The notes beneath the pieces are model-generated. The model searched no databases, had not been told where the DNA came from, and saw nothing but the letters and a program-made list of their open reading frames with translations. From Parelaphostrongylus tenuis (Eukaryota > Nematoda > Chromadorea > Rhabditida > Metastrongylidae), in assembly GCA_019055375.1 (NCBI GenBank), contig JAHQIW010000156.1:1-64000 (forward strand): 64,000 bases of DNA, written 5' to 3'. This document shows, piece by piece, positions 1-10,500 of this stretch. The translations under genes were made by a program, and so were the position numbers. Position 1 is the first letter of the stretch. Every line of letters begins with the position of its first letter.

Positions 1-414
1 TTCGATTCTCTTAAACGTTCCCAAGCCGCTCATTTCCTCCTGCTCAGCTCTGGAGCTAGGTCGTCCATCATGTTGATTTCACGACCTGATAGACGTAACT
101 GGAGCATTCGGAGATTTCCGTTCCGTTGAGCGTGAATGGGGCATTTCAAAACCCATTCGTTTTTATGAACATCGTTTTCGTTAGATTTACTTCAAGACCA
201 ATCTTTGCACAGGCATTGTCGAAATCTGTCAACATTCGTTCCGCTTGGCTGATGTTTGGTGTTATGAGGACGACATCATCAACAAAGCGAAGATAGTTTG
301 ATTGTTGACCGTCAATTTTCACTCCCATGTCGCTCCATTCCAATGTTCGCATGAAGTTTTCGAGTGTGGCAGTGAATAATTTGGTGAAATCGTATGCCTT
401 GTCGAACACCTCTT
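1..414 (-). mobile_element. RTE-clade LINE fragment (reverse transcriptase palm), 3' flank of Merlin insertion
   Basis: This is part of an RTE-type non-LTR retrotransposon reverse transcriptase, read on the minus strand. It contains the palm motif FVDD (usual form FADD in the better copy at 51998-53575), followed by residues shared with that copy such as LITPNISQAERMLTDFDNAC. The fragment is cut at about position 414 by the Merlin transposon and resumes beyond 1691. It continues past the left window edge. The matching piece in the right-hand copy is 61805-62221. It is a decayed, non-coding remnant; small indels relative to the right copy (for example at 21-24 and 146-166) break the frame differently in the two copies. 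Confidence 0.88.
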
Positions 415-1691
415 CGATCTTTTCTGTAATCTTACAGCATTCGTAATTCCTTGGCGACGCTTGGTCAGAAGTAGGAGTCGCGATTCATTCGCGATAATGC
501 TACTGTCAAATGTATTTATTCTGACTATTTGAACGTATAAGTCAAAATCGATACCAAATTAGGCTTTGCTCTCGGGAGGCATGAACATTGTCATCGGTTT
601 CTCTGAACACCACCAAACACCACAGCTGGGGAAGGAAAACGGCCGACGTGGTTCTTGCGCCGAGAGAACAAGAGTAACAAGATGCTGCTATTGGATTTGA
701 TCGACAGAATCCGAGACGAAGAAACCGTCTTCGCTTTCTTACAGAGCTATGAAGTGTTACATAACTCGAGAATTTGCGCCACAAGATGAAGGCAAGCTTC
801 GTAGAGAATCCTCGTTGGCTATGCAGCGAGGCCAAAAGTCGTACGAACAAGGGACTCCCGTTGGTACATTCTTTCAGAACTCTAACATGAAGTTCCACGT
901 AGCGGTCACTTTCCTCAATTTGTGGGCATACGAGAAAACTGCCGTACAGTTTTGCCACACCTCACTGGGCATCGCCTCACAGACCGTGGTCGATTGGTCA
1001 ACTTCATGAGAAGCATTTGCACGGATAGCGTCATCAAGCACAGATCGGTCGTCGTCGGTGGCGAAGAGTTGACTGTGGAAGTTGACGAGTCCTTGTTCTC
1101 TAGGCACAAAAAAAAAACCACGTCGGCCGTGTCCTTCCCAGCAATGGGTGTTTGGTGGAGTGCGCAGAGAAACTGGAGAAGTGTTCTTGTAAAAGGTTCC
1201 TGATCGTACGGCTCAAACGCTTTTAAAGGTCATCAATCGCCGCACTGTCCCCGGAACGACCATCATATCGGACAATTGGAAGGCGTACAATCTGATTCAG
1301 AACCAGGAGGACAAGAACTATGAGCATTTTCGCATCAACCATCGCTACAACTTCGTCGACCAAGAGACCGGTGCCCTACTCAGACGATCGAAACCACATG
1401 GAATCAAGCCAAACAACTCAACAAGCGGCAGTGTGGGACGAGCCGCACTCTCCTCGACACCTACGTGGAAGAATTTGCTTAGCGACGCATGGTCAGAAGT
1501 CGGGGTCGCGATCCATTCCAGGCACTTCTCGAGGACATGGCGATGTTCATGCCGCTGGAGAACAATTACTAATTGATATTAATCTTGACTTATACGTTTG
1601 GATAGTAAGAATGAAGATATTTGACAACAGAATTATCTGATTTTATAGTAAACTATGACGGTTAAAAATGCTGTAGGATTCTAGAAAAGCT
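415..1691 (+). mobile_element. Merlin (IS1016/ISXO2-like) DNA transposon, left copy, disabled
   Basis: This DNA transposon of about 1.28 kb is inserted in an RTE element. It encodes a DDE/N transposase of the Merlin superfamily (cut-and-paste transposition). Visible family marks are VEVDESLF (first catalytic Asp), IISDNWKAY (second), and an NFVDQETGAL...TIETTWNQAK block near the third catalytic position. The ends are imperfect inverted repeats: outer ends about 415-450 and 1660-1691, inner ends about 485-550 and 1575-1640. The RTE sequence flanks it as a degenerate 8-9 bp duplication (cacctcttc / cccgttttc). The transposase frame is broken by several one-base losses (for example at 1001, 1138 and 1378 relative to the right copy) and by TAG at the codon that should be Trp near 1481. 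Non-autonomous. Confidence 0.85.
749..1570 (+). pseudogene. Merlin transposase pseudogene (left copy)
   Basis: Degenerate transposase reading frame corresponding to 62508-63386 in the right copy. Translated pieces lie at 749-1009 (frame with FHVAVTFLNLWAYEKTAVQF), 922-1203 (VVVGGEELTVEVDESLFSRH) and later in other frames. Nearly all breaks are single-base changes within short homopolymers (c/cc, ccc/cccc, t/tt), so either decay or base-calling error could explain them. The native C-terminus (ending PLENNY) is readable in a shifted frame to about 1570, preceded by an in-frame TAG. The native N-terminus (reading FAFLQSYEVLHNSRIC) lies in yet another frame starting near 683. Confidence 0.8.
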
Positions 1692-2256
1692 TCCCGTTTT
1701 CTCGCGTCGTTGCTGATGTTATTGTAAAATGGAGACATTTTGGTCATGAAATCTTTATATAGCTCACGAGGAATCATTATGTACCGAATGTGGACTCCTT
1801 GGCTATCCTAAGCCTCTATAAGCGCTTTTGTTTCCACTGAATCAAAGCTTTCTTCAGATCGATGGAAGTGAGACAGAGCGGTATTCTATACTCTTGTGAA
1901 ACTTCAATAGTCTTGTAATCATGTGGATGTGGTCTATGGTAGTATATCATTTGTCGGAACCCTGCTTGTTCGCATGGCTGTCCTTCGTCCAGTGTTCTAT
2001 CAGTCCTGTATAGGATGACTCGAGTAAAGAGTTTATAGGCAACGGACAGCAAGCAGACTGGGCGACAATTTCCTATGTCGTGAAGGTCTTCATTTTTGAC
2101 CAACAATACGCTCTTGCTGATTTTCCATTGATGGGATATTGCATCTTTATAGGTAGCGATTGAAAAAGCCGAGCCAGGGTGTTGATGAGAACTGACGGTA
2201 GGTTCTTCAGGTGTTCTGGTTTGATCCTGTCTGGACCGGGTGTTGTTCTGTTCTCT
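1692..2256 (-). mobile_element. RTE-clade LINE fragment (reverse transcriptase 5' half), 5'-truncated
   Basis: Minus-strand continuation of the RTE interrupted by Merlin. It carries reverse transcriptase fingers and early palm: LLVKNEDLHDIGNCRPVCLL, LDEGQPCEQAGF and LCLTSIDLKKA, which match GDLHDIGNYRPICLLS and FIDLKKAFDSVE of the better copy at 51998-53575. Homology stops at about 2256, where other RTE copies continue towards the endonuclease; this is the 5' truncation typical of target-primed reverse transcription. The frame is disrupted. The right-hand twin is 63502-64000 and continues past the window. Confidence 0.85.
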
Positions 2257-2389
2257 TTTGACCACAGTTTCTAATAATTAATGTGTTTTGTTGGCCAAGC
2301 AAATGACAAGCGAGAATCAGTCGTTCTGAAAGAGAATTCCCGCTGGGTGATCTTTCCTCTTGACACAAAGTGTAACTTGTTCGGCGTCG

Positions 2390-2560
2390 ATGCCTCTATC
2401 ATAGGAGGCGAGTAGTCGAATGGGGCATGTGCCACTGATGAGACTTATTAGAAAGCCGAAACGTACGTCCAGCAGCAGAAGCACCATAACACACCTCATG
2501 CAAAGCTTGAAACACTATATCGACTATAAAGAATTTTCAAGCGTGGTTTCAGATTGTCAA
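2390..2560 (+). repeat. Hammerhead-bearing inverted-repeat family 1, half copy
   Basis: Fragment of a dispersed non-coding element. It shows CTGATGA at 2434-2440, then GAAA, ACGTACG and a GTC cleavage triplet (2470-2477), the layout of a hammerhead ribozyme. The 3' flank (cacctcatgcaaagcttgaaa ... aagcgtggtttcag) matches the flank of other copies. Stem II is poorly paired here, so activity is doubtful. Confidence 0.55.
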
Positions 2561-3437
2561 TTAAAAGTGTTATTTTAATTAACCTTGTAGCATTCATGTC
2601 CTCTCACTTTCTCAGAATCTTGTCGAGAAGTATTTGGCTTTTACTCCTACTTCTTTAACATCTTTGTTGATTATCAAAGTAAGTAGTAGGGAGACGTTTC
2701 TGACCGAAAGAAATGACGCTATGTTGGAAGAAGCCGTTTTCTACATCCCATCCGCTTAAGAATGGCAGACCAAGGTTCGTCTCTTTACTAATCAATTATG
2801 GGAGGCTGTTCTTCTTAATTCCAGGTTCAAGGCCAACTCAAGGCCTTTTGTAGACTTCCTTCGTTATTTTGTGTATGAGCTTTATTTCGAAACTGACGAA
2901 TGTTTTGAAGAGTCAAAGACAGTTTGACTTACTGCGATCTTGTAGTGTAAACAATACATCGCTCCGCTTCATTCTTATATTGTCTCATTCACGGTTATCT
3001 TGCTTAAGATTAGTTTCAAAAGTATTTCGTGCATATTTTGTGACGTAGACGTTAACTTTTCAATAATTTGCCTGTTAAACACAACCAGAGATGTTCTCCA
3101 GTCTCGAACAGTAATGTACAGCGTAGGCTCATATATCCAGTGTGTTCGCTCAAGCTGGGGAAGAGTTTTCATATTGACACACAGCTTGGAGTTCACAAAA
3201 GTCATGGCCGAACCATTCTACCTACACATAGCATCGTTCTCTACATAGATAGAGATAGAATGGTTTCACACAGGACGTATTAGCACTGTGTTTCCTCAAA
3301 TGAGTGGCGACCACTGAGCAGAAAGTGCGAGAGCTCTTCAATGGAGAATTTACTGATGTTAGCTTGAGGATCTCTATGATCAGTTGTAGTACGCGTATGA
3401 GTGATTTCTTAGTGATGTATAAAATGGATAGAAGGTT
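2561..3437. other. No gene recognised
   Basis: AT-rich sequence between a hammerhead repeat and a SINE. The overlapping short reading frames on both strands at 2975-3283 show no family motif and no convincing splice pattern. I see nothing I can support here. Confidence 0.5.
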
Positions 3438-3700
3438 AAAGTCCTCTGCGTTGATCAATCCTTGTGGGATGCGCCATGAATTCGTCCCTTATTTTTATCT
3501 GTTTGAGGTGATTGAATGCATATCTGGTCTTTACAATGACTCGCGGAGGCCTGCCGCTGTATCGAGTCCAGTGCTGCTTATCCTCCTGGACAAGTCTGGT
3601 GATAGTTTACTGACCCTGAAGGGATGAATGGCTCGATGAGCATGAGCATGAGATCGAGCATCTATTTTGTATGTGCGGCGCTGAACACCTCCAACCACTG
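3438..3700 (-). repeat. tRNA-derived SINE family B
   Basis: Minus-strand copy. Read in reverse it begins with a degenerate tRNA-like head (GTGGTT near 3690) and then has the family body: cagcactggactcgatac, gcctccgcgagtcattgtaa and gcattcaatcacctcaaa, ending in gcatcccacaaggattgatc. The same body recurs at 6310-6560, 19450-19690, 38630-38790, 47840-47990 and 59690-59990. Non-coding and mobilised in trans, presumably by a LINE such as the RTE seen here. Confidence 0.7.
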
Positions 3701-3954
3701 CGCCACATGCGCTCCTAGTGATATATTATCATTATCTAGGTCTTCGTGGTGTGTTGTGATTCCTTCGATCTTGAAAGTAGTTTTCTACTTGGTTTGTGTA
3801 ATTGAGACATTAAGAGCACACGTTTAGGCTTAGGTTAAAGAAATTGGTGGGACCACAGTTTCGCACTGACGTCTTTATCTAGTCTAGCGGAACCGTCACC
3901 ACATGCTTCCTCTCAGCACTTCTGGTATCCGGTTTTCGGGCATTATCATCCACA

Positions 3955-4190
3955 AACGTATTTGGAGACTTCACGTGCTGCTTCGGTCGTTGCTGCAGGA
4001 TTTCTTCCCCTCTAAGAATGTCATGGGATGCTGGTCGAGGCAATTGTCCTTGCAGTCTTAGAGTTATCCTAGCCAGACGTTTGACGAAGAGTGTTGAGAA
4101 AGGGGATCAAACCACTGTCTTGTCTATCACCTCACTTCCTGATACACCGCATAACAGCACTGCGTTACCTCGTCCTCGATAAAAAAAGAA
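3955..4190 (+). repeat. Dispersed repeat family C
   Basis: Shares blocks with 21545-21745 and 51340-51590: tgctgcttcggtcgttgctg, a tgaatgtcatgg-like segment followed by tggtcgag, and a tail with cactgcg. No coding potential or terminal structure could be made out. Confidence 0.4.
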
Positions 4191-4729
4191 TTTTTGTTAT
4201 TTATCAGCGATATATTGTATATGTTGCTTATCTATCTCAGTTCACACATGCAGAATGGTAAATGTGGACATATACATTATTTTCTGGCGAAAGGAGTTTT
4301 GACTTTTTTTCTTTGAAGATGCGTATCGAAAATCGACAGGAAGAGCCATGCGACGCAGTAGCGAGTTTATCTGTCATAGAACTTGTCTTAAAAGTACGTT
4401 GTCATCCTAGTTCTGATTAAGTTCTTGGTCATTTTCTTCCAGTTGGAAGCACTCAGTTGCTTATATTGAATTATGTATACGATAGGGTGCACGAATAGCC
4501 GATGTCATGTGCGTTTGTTGAGGATTGTTCTCAACTCCACACCGGAACTATACAAATCTCAAAAGCTACAGCTTATACAATGTTCAGTATTATCGAGAGC
4601 ATAAAGGTAAGGAGAATATGAGGCTTTTCAGAGCCTTGGTGTAGTAAGCAGTGTAATTTTTCACATTCATGAATGTTCAGAAACTATAATCGCTTTTAGA
4701 AGGAGATTGATTCCAACACTGAAGAAAGC

Positions 4730-4865
4730 GACTAGAAATGCATACCTGAGAATACTGAGTGGTATGCAAAGCCTCCGACCGTAGGCGAAAGTCGACCTGC
4801 GTTCCACCCATACCGGATGTGGACACGATACCACTGCACCGCCGAGGCCACAGCTTTGCTACCGC
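4730..4865 (-). repeat. tRNA-derived SINE family A
   Basis: Reverse strand reads ggcctcggcggtgcagtgg (A-box-like) followed by a B-box-like segment and then tttgcataccactcagtatt, the body shared with the other family A copies. It lies tail-to-tail with a plus-strand copy at 4950-5095. Confidence 0.6.
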
Positions 4866-4949
4866 TCTGTCTTCAGTATTGAAGCTGACAGGGATCAACT
4901 ATGACGTGTTTGGTCTGGTAGGCACATATTGATATCAAACCCAATTGAG

Positions 4950-5095
4950 CTAACAGCCATGGTGTCTGTATGGTCTACAAGAAATCGATCTCTATATCAA
5001 CGAAACGCCGGCTCAACTCCCGCCTGGGGTTGAATGTTTTGCTTACCACCACTCAGCATCCCGGATATGTATTATAAAGTCACCACACTGCTAGA
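4950..5095 (+). repeat. tRNA-derived SINE family A
   Basis: Contains a B-box-like ggctcaactcccgcctgggg, then the family body cactcagcatcccggatatg and tataaagtcaccacactgct. The same arrangement is seen at 13862-14000 and 59070-59215. Confidence 0.6.
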
Positions 5096-5159
5096 AGAGC
5101 AGTGAACTGAGAACTTCTTGTAGTTACTACTAAGCACGCTTGGTTGTAGGCAATCTCTC

Positions 5160-5333
5160 AGACGTTCGCCGATTGCCGAAGGATGCTACTCGAATGCTCC
5201 CAGATGGCCTGTCAACAATGGCGATGCCACTGTCTAGCCTTAATCGAACGTGCTCGACTCTCGGCTCAAGCATCCGGTGACATACAACGAGCAGCTGCTT
5301 TTCACATTGCAATTCAATGTCTACTAGGCAGTG
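5160..5333 (+). CDS. Exon-like open segment, possibly WASHC4 middle region
   Basis: An acceptor (ctctcag at 5153-5159) opens a clean 58-codon frame that ends at a good donor (GTG then gtaagc at 5334). The product is helix-rich (LALIERARLSAQASGDIQRA ... FHIAIQCLLGSG). It loosely resembles the helical middle of the WASH-complex subunit SWIP, the portion missing between exons 7616-7704 and 9699-9803, but it lies upstream of them, so the order is wrong unless the locus is rearranged. Splice logic is seen in the sequence; the assignment is inference. Confidence 0.35.
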
Positions 5334-5349
5334 GTAAGCCGATTACTTC

Positions 5350-6300
5350 TTGTCGTATCATGTAATAGAGCCCTGCCAATACTTTGTCTCTCGCCGTGCT
5401 TCGCGATATCTTTGATGGATTAGATTCCCTTTATTGCGGAGGATCCTAGTCTTCAACTCAGCTGTATATATCATCCGAGCCGAAAAGTAGTTTCCATCCA
5501 AACCCAGTTGTTTGTAAACAAATACGACTGCCATAGAAAGGATTGAGTGCGCCTCCTGCATCCATAACTATGGAATGGTCACCGTTAGGTGAGTCGCGAG
5601 TGAGATTTTCTGAGGTCAAACCTCGATGGAAGTGTATGAAGATCGACCGCTGACTCAAAAAAGACTTTCTTGATTAAATCTCTGAGTAGAGCTCCGTTGA
5701 GAGTAGAGTATCGTTGATAGTATCTAATATGAGTAGACTGATCCTTCATAATATTTTGTCATCTATGTTACCGAGCATTCACTCCGATTTTATGCGACAT
5801 ATGCACGTTTCTGTGGATGAAACTCTTAAATATTTTCTTTTTTACCGTCGTTATTTATTCCCTGATTTGTCTTCTACGGCTTAGGTAGCGTATTGTTGGA
5901 GATGTCCGATATCTAGCACAGAGTTCTTGCTCGTGATCGGGCCATGCAGGACTTCCATCTCTCTGTGTTCTGAAGTTGGAACCAGAGTTATCGAGGAGTT
6001 TTACTCCGCACTGATACGCTGGCCGCCGTCTGGAATGAACATCAGCGAGCCTCCAGCATGAATATCTTACGATTATAGGAAGAATTCAATCGACCAGAAT
6101 TAATGACATTGAGAAGGTCGAGAATTCTAGGACCACAGCCGAAGGCACAGGCAAATGCGAAGAACTCTGTAGCTAATGAGCATCAGAAAAACAAATCAAA
6201 AATGAGCTACTAGGGTTCACCCATTATGTGATTAGGGTCAAGAAAGGTGTAGAAAAGGTTGGTCATTCTTTGCACTACGTGCATGTCTAGTGAATAAGAA
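5350..6300. other. No gene recognised
   Basis: Short reading frames on - at 5358-5658 have no recognisable motif. The remainder has stops in all frames and no repeat I could match elsewhere in the window. Confidence 0.5.
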
Positions 6301-6309
6301 ATGCCATCT

Positions 6310-6560
6310 AATTGTGAAGTGCGCGTGTGACGCATTGATCAAAGTGGCCTGCGACTTAACCGTGGTCGATGGTTCGATCCCGCGTTCAAGGTTCACCAAC
6401 CTGCCATCCCTGGGATGTCGGCGAATTGTATCGGATTTTTCTGCGGAGATAGCAGCACTGACTTGACACAATAATAGGCCACAGCGGTTATTATGAAGCT
6501 CAGATATCGCCTCTAACAAAACTACAAACGGAATCAAAGCACGGCACATCACTCATCGTT
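6310..6560 (+). repeat. tRNA-derived SINE family B
   Basis: Head with gcgtgtgacgcattgatcaa (A-box region) and ggttcgatcccgcgttcaag (B-box), followed by gcagcactgacttgacacaa and the gcctctaac region. Same order of blocks as the copy at 59690-59990. Confidence 0.75.
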
Positions 6561-7054
6561 GGTCATCGTGATGTTCAACGCCAAAACTTTAACCTTTTGC
6601 CCTTTTATTCAGTCGTGATTCTAAGAATGGTGATAAAGCGTTTATGTTTTTCTTTGAGACGCAGTTGTATCAGTTTTGTATTTCAGAAAAAATTGTATCA
6701 GTTTCAGTGTATAACGTCAAAATCGACTTTTTAGGTTCGGCATTGCCAATTAGTTACATTTTCTGATAAAATATTGGAGGTCTGATATGGGATCTATAGT
6801 AATAGGTATGCGTTTAGTGTATTCCTCAATACCTTCAGCTAGCACATGGCTTTCGGTTTAACACCTGCAACTAGGGGTAATGGCGCCGAACAAGTATAAA
6901 CTGCACGTCAGTGAAGAGATCGCTTGACTCGCAGTAATACATGCCGTTTAGAAAGGTACTGCTAAATGCGTTTCACCAGCCATGAGCAATCGACCATAAC
7001 CCACTTCGATGTCAAGTGATCTTTTCACTTAACGTGTAGTTGTGCATATTCGGG

Positions 7055-7230
7055 GCCCATACCTTAGTTACAGGGGCCGAATCGAAAGGCATGTGCTGTG
7101 CCACTGATGAGGTTTGTGGGAATAAAGCGAAACGTACGCCATGCCTTAGAAAGTCCATACCAGACCTCTGAAAGGTTCAAAATATTCTACCAGATCATCT
7201 ATATTTTCGAGTAAGGTCTCAAAAAGAGTC
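7055..7230 (+). repeat. Hammerhead-bearing inverted-repeat family 1, half copy
   Basis: Contains ccactgatgagg at about 7101-7112, GAAACGTACG at 7129-7138, and the family flank taccagacctctgaaaggtt. The cleavage triplet and stem II are degraded relative to the family. It is preceded at about 7011-7037 by a hairpin-like gtcaagtgat ... tcacttaac that recurs at 58388-58410. Confidence 0.55.
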
Positions 7231-7500
7231 GATGTTAAGGTATCTCATTTTTTTTTTGGTTGAGTCAACAGCATGAGGTTGATAAGAAAAAAGACTTTAG
7301 CAGACTTTTGAGAATTCAAAAAAAATTAGAATTCGGATTGTCATTTTTGCGCCATTAGTTTAATTCTAAGGCAAATTAAATTAATGTGTAATGCCGAAAT
7401 TAAGGAAAAGTCGGTTCTATATGTATTACGATTTGTTCAGCCAGTAATGACATCTAATACTGTAAGGTTTTCTATTTCTGTTACAATTTTTTGTATTCAG

Positions 7501-10500
7501 AGTCACGGACTCGCCTATGCATTTGTGGTCATTGCATTAGAAATTGCGCAATACAAGGTAGACGATATAAGTTTATCTATGGCTCAGTTATGGAAACAAT
7601 TATTGTACTGTTGAGGAGGCTATGGGGAGACTCAACTCATCTCAACTTGACGCGCTGATCTCTCGATTAGAAACATTCTGTAAAATGGATGCAATTATCG
7701 AAAGGTTAGTGTTTGTGAAAAGACAATTCTACCAAATATTGAAAGTCTTGTTCATCAAGTGAAAGTCGAACCCGCGTCTCAACCTTTTACGAGATGCATG
7801 CTAAGCACTGTGCCACCACGGGTTTGTTCTGCTACCACTCTTTCTGCGAAATTGATTGCTTGTTCGGTGACCAAGTTCGTTTTGATCTTTACTATTGAAG
7901 AAGGTTATGGTTTGTTCAATTCGAACATCACTGAAATGCTGTTCAGGTTCAAATTCAGTATGAAACGAAGGCCATAAAGGCATTAGCGTTCACTTAATTA
8001 TGGCCTCGTTCGCAGTTACTTTGGTCTCAAAGCTCAATGTTAGAATCAGGCTATCACTTGATGCTTACTTTTATTGGGGAATTGTTATGAAAGCCTTGTG
8101 TTTCGTTAACCAGCACTAGAAGTTACCAAAAGTTTAAGAATTGATTGTGCTTGAGACCTCTCTCAGACTAAATTCAATATAGTCAGATAGGATTTTTTAA
8201 CTGTTTGAGGTCTGGTATGGCATTTCGAATGGTACACGTACGTTTCGGCGTTACACGTACGCCTCATCAGTACCGCTTGTCTGACAGCTCACTCCTTACA
8301 ACCAGTAGTAGCGGCGTTGAAGATGTACCAATCTAGGCGAAGTGAAGATGAATGTCTGCCTTTAGGCTCACCCCCAAGGCATGTGGTACTGATGAGTAGA
8401 GCGTGTGACGCTGAAACGTACGTATATCACTCGAAATGCCATGTCAGACTCAAACATGCATGAAAAATTCTATCAGACTATTTTATCGAAGATTGTTTTG
8501 TTCAACATTGTCTTTTATTGGAGAAAGAGTGCTAGCAGAGTGGTGACCTTGGTGATGTAGTATCCATACTGAGGTTTTCGGAAATTTGTTTCGAGAGTCT
8601 CAGTATTCAATGATGATGTATGTATGTGCTCGTTCAGAGTAAGTGACTGCTCATTTCTTGTCTTCCATCGAGATCTCACTGTAATCTACTGGGACACTGC
8701 TCTGAGTCGACTACCGACCAGACAGGATATAACGGTATATTTTGATTATGGCTACGATTGCAGTATTATAGCAAACTGAAACTAAAGTATCGTAATTATG
8801 GAAACTTAGACAAAGACATCGTCTGAAATTTTGTAAGGATGGTAGGATTATTCGTATTCACTGGTTAGCAAAAACTTCTGAGCGAAGTATTCTCTGAACA
8901 AGCAATAATTTTCATTCTATAGGTACTATGGTTCTTTTCTATTATTGCGGAAGAAATGAAGAAACGACACTTCTTGCTGACAGAACTTTGTAGTGCACCT
9001 TTGGTGATCATTCGAAAACTAACTCTCTGGCTACTGCGCTACATGGCTATTTTTTGAGAAACATTGGCAGCGCAATTTCACTATTACATCGCTGTAAACA
9101 CGGAGACCACATGAACGTGTAGGAAAAATCTTGTAGTATCAGAGTCACGCGTTTTATTTGGAGTTTCTATTGAAACAATGAAGCATTTCTCAGATGAATA
9201 ACAAAAATGGCGCTCCACCTGTGAGCCGCCTAGGCGTCATCGATCGTTCGCCGTATTGAAGTCGCGGCAGCCCCCCTGCCCTCACTCCCATCCCTTGATT
9301 TGGCCGAAAATCAAATGTCGCGTATGTAAATCATCATATTTTCCCTGCTATGCTCCAGAGAAATAGTTTTTCCAAAAAACAAACATAGCCTTGAAATCCT
9401 GAATATCACGCTATCGATTGACTACTAGTAGTTTGAAGGAAGGGCTCTGTTCTGCGAAAAATATGCATGTGTCAAACACAAATTTTCTTCTTCATGCCAT
9501 AGCACTGTAGAAAGGCTTTTACAAAAAACGAGCACGTCTTATTGTAGCCCGAGGATTGAACTTTCGGATGGCTACTATTATTTGTTTGCTACTAATAGAA
9601 AGGAACCTTTCAAACTTCTCAAAAGTATTGAATCACATTGGCTACGACTATAAGCTTTCTATCCTTCGATGTGTGTATTCATCTTATCAAAATTGCAGCA
9701 TTTCACTATGGCGATGTCGGATTGTATTCGTTATGTAGAGAAGTCTGGAAGAAGTAAGCAGTTGGAGCGTTTTCGTGAAGAAATGGTCCAATCAATCGAA
9801 AAGGTAAGCAGCCTTTAGAAGCCCAGCAGGAGTGTTTCGAATACCACTTATTCTTGTACTCTATAGGCTCTAGAAGAGATAGGTTGCGGTTACGGTTATA
9901 GCCTGTAACGTAGTTGTTTTTGCTTCCTTTAGGGATTCCTGCACCCTCTTTGTGCTGCAGTTGAGGTTTGATTTGAGAGTGTTGTCACATCAGGACCTGA
10001 TTGATGATGAAAGGTATACTTCGGATAATCGCTATTCCTATTAGAAATTGCAAGCTATACTTTTCTGTAGCTGAAACTTGCACAAGATTGGTATTTGTCC
10101 CTTCAAGATCGATGGCTAACCCTTTGGCAATTTCGCGTCAGAGCCTGGACGGCGTATTGTACCAAGCCCTATTTTTATTCGGCTAGTCAACAAGAAATCT
10201 TCATATAGTAGCCTTTTTTCCAACAGAGGCATGATGTTATAATTATGTACCCAGTTATATTGATTCATATGCGAGCTTTGTACCTGAGCGGGAGATAAAC
10301 CATGATTATCCCTCAAAAAACCTATATCCTATTGAATAAATATCTCTTGTCGAATAATCAAGTGACTCAAGAAGGCGTAACATAGTAAGTCATCTCTACC
10401 TTGAGGAAAGCGAAGTCGGCGAAGTGTTAGCCAACGATTTTGAAGGAGTATAACAAATCTCGCATAAGTTTTTATCTAAAAAGGACACTTCATTAAATAT

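Larger units (their letters stand above)
8140..8520. repeat. Hammerhead-bearing inverted-repeat element, family 1, full copy
   Basis: Palindromic non-coding element in a WASHC4 intron. The arms (about 8150-8275 and 8383-8510) are inverted copies of each other, starting with a block like gagacctc...ttcaatatagtc and then tggcatttcgaatggtac. Each arm carries a hammerhead-like core: on - at 8276-8232 (CTGATGA, stem II GGCGT/ACGCC, GAAA), and on + at 8383-8430 (GTGGTA, CTGATGA, GAAA, CGTACGTA, TATCAC). No open reading frame. Other copies are at 50345-50790 and 58290-58600. Confidence 0.75.

Noticed and set aside
542..1121. Minus-strand open frames of up to 138 codons over the left Merlin element (repeated at 62355-63100)
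   Set aside because: They are antisense shadows of the transposase coding strand; the plus strand carries the recognisable DDE motifs.
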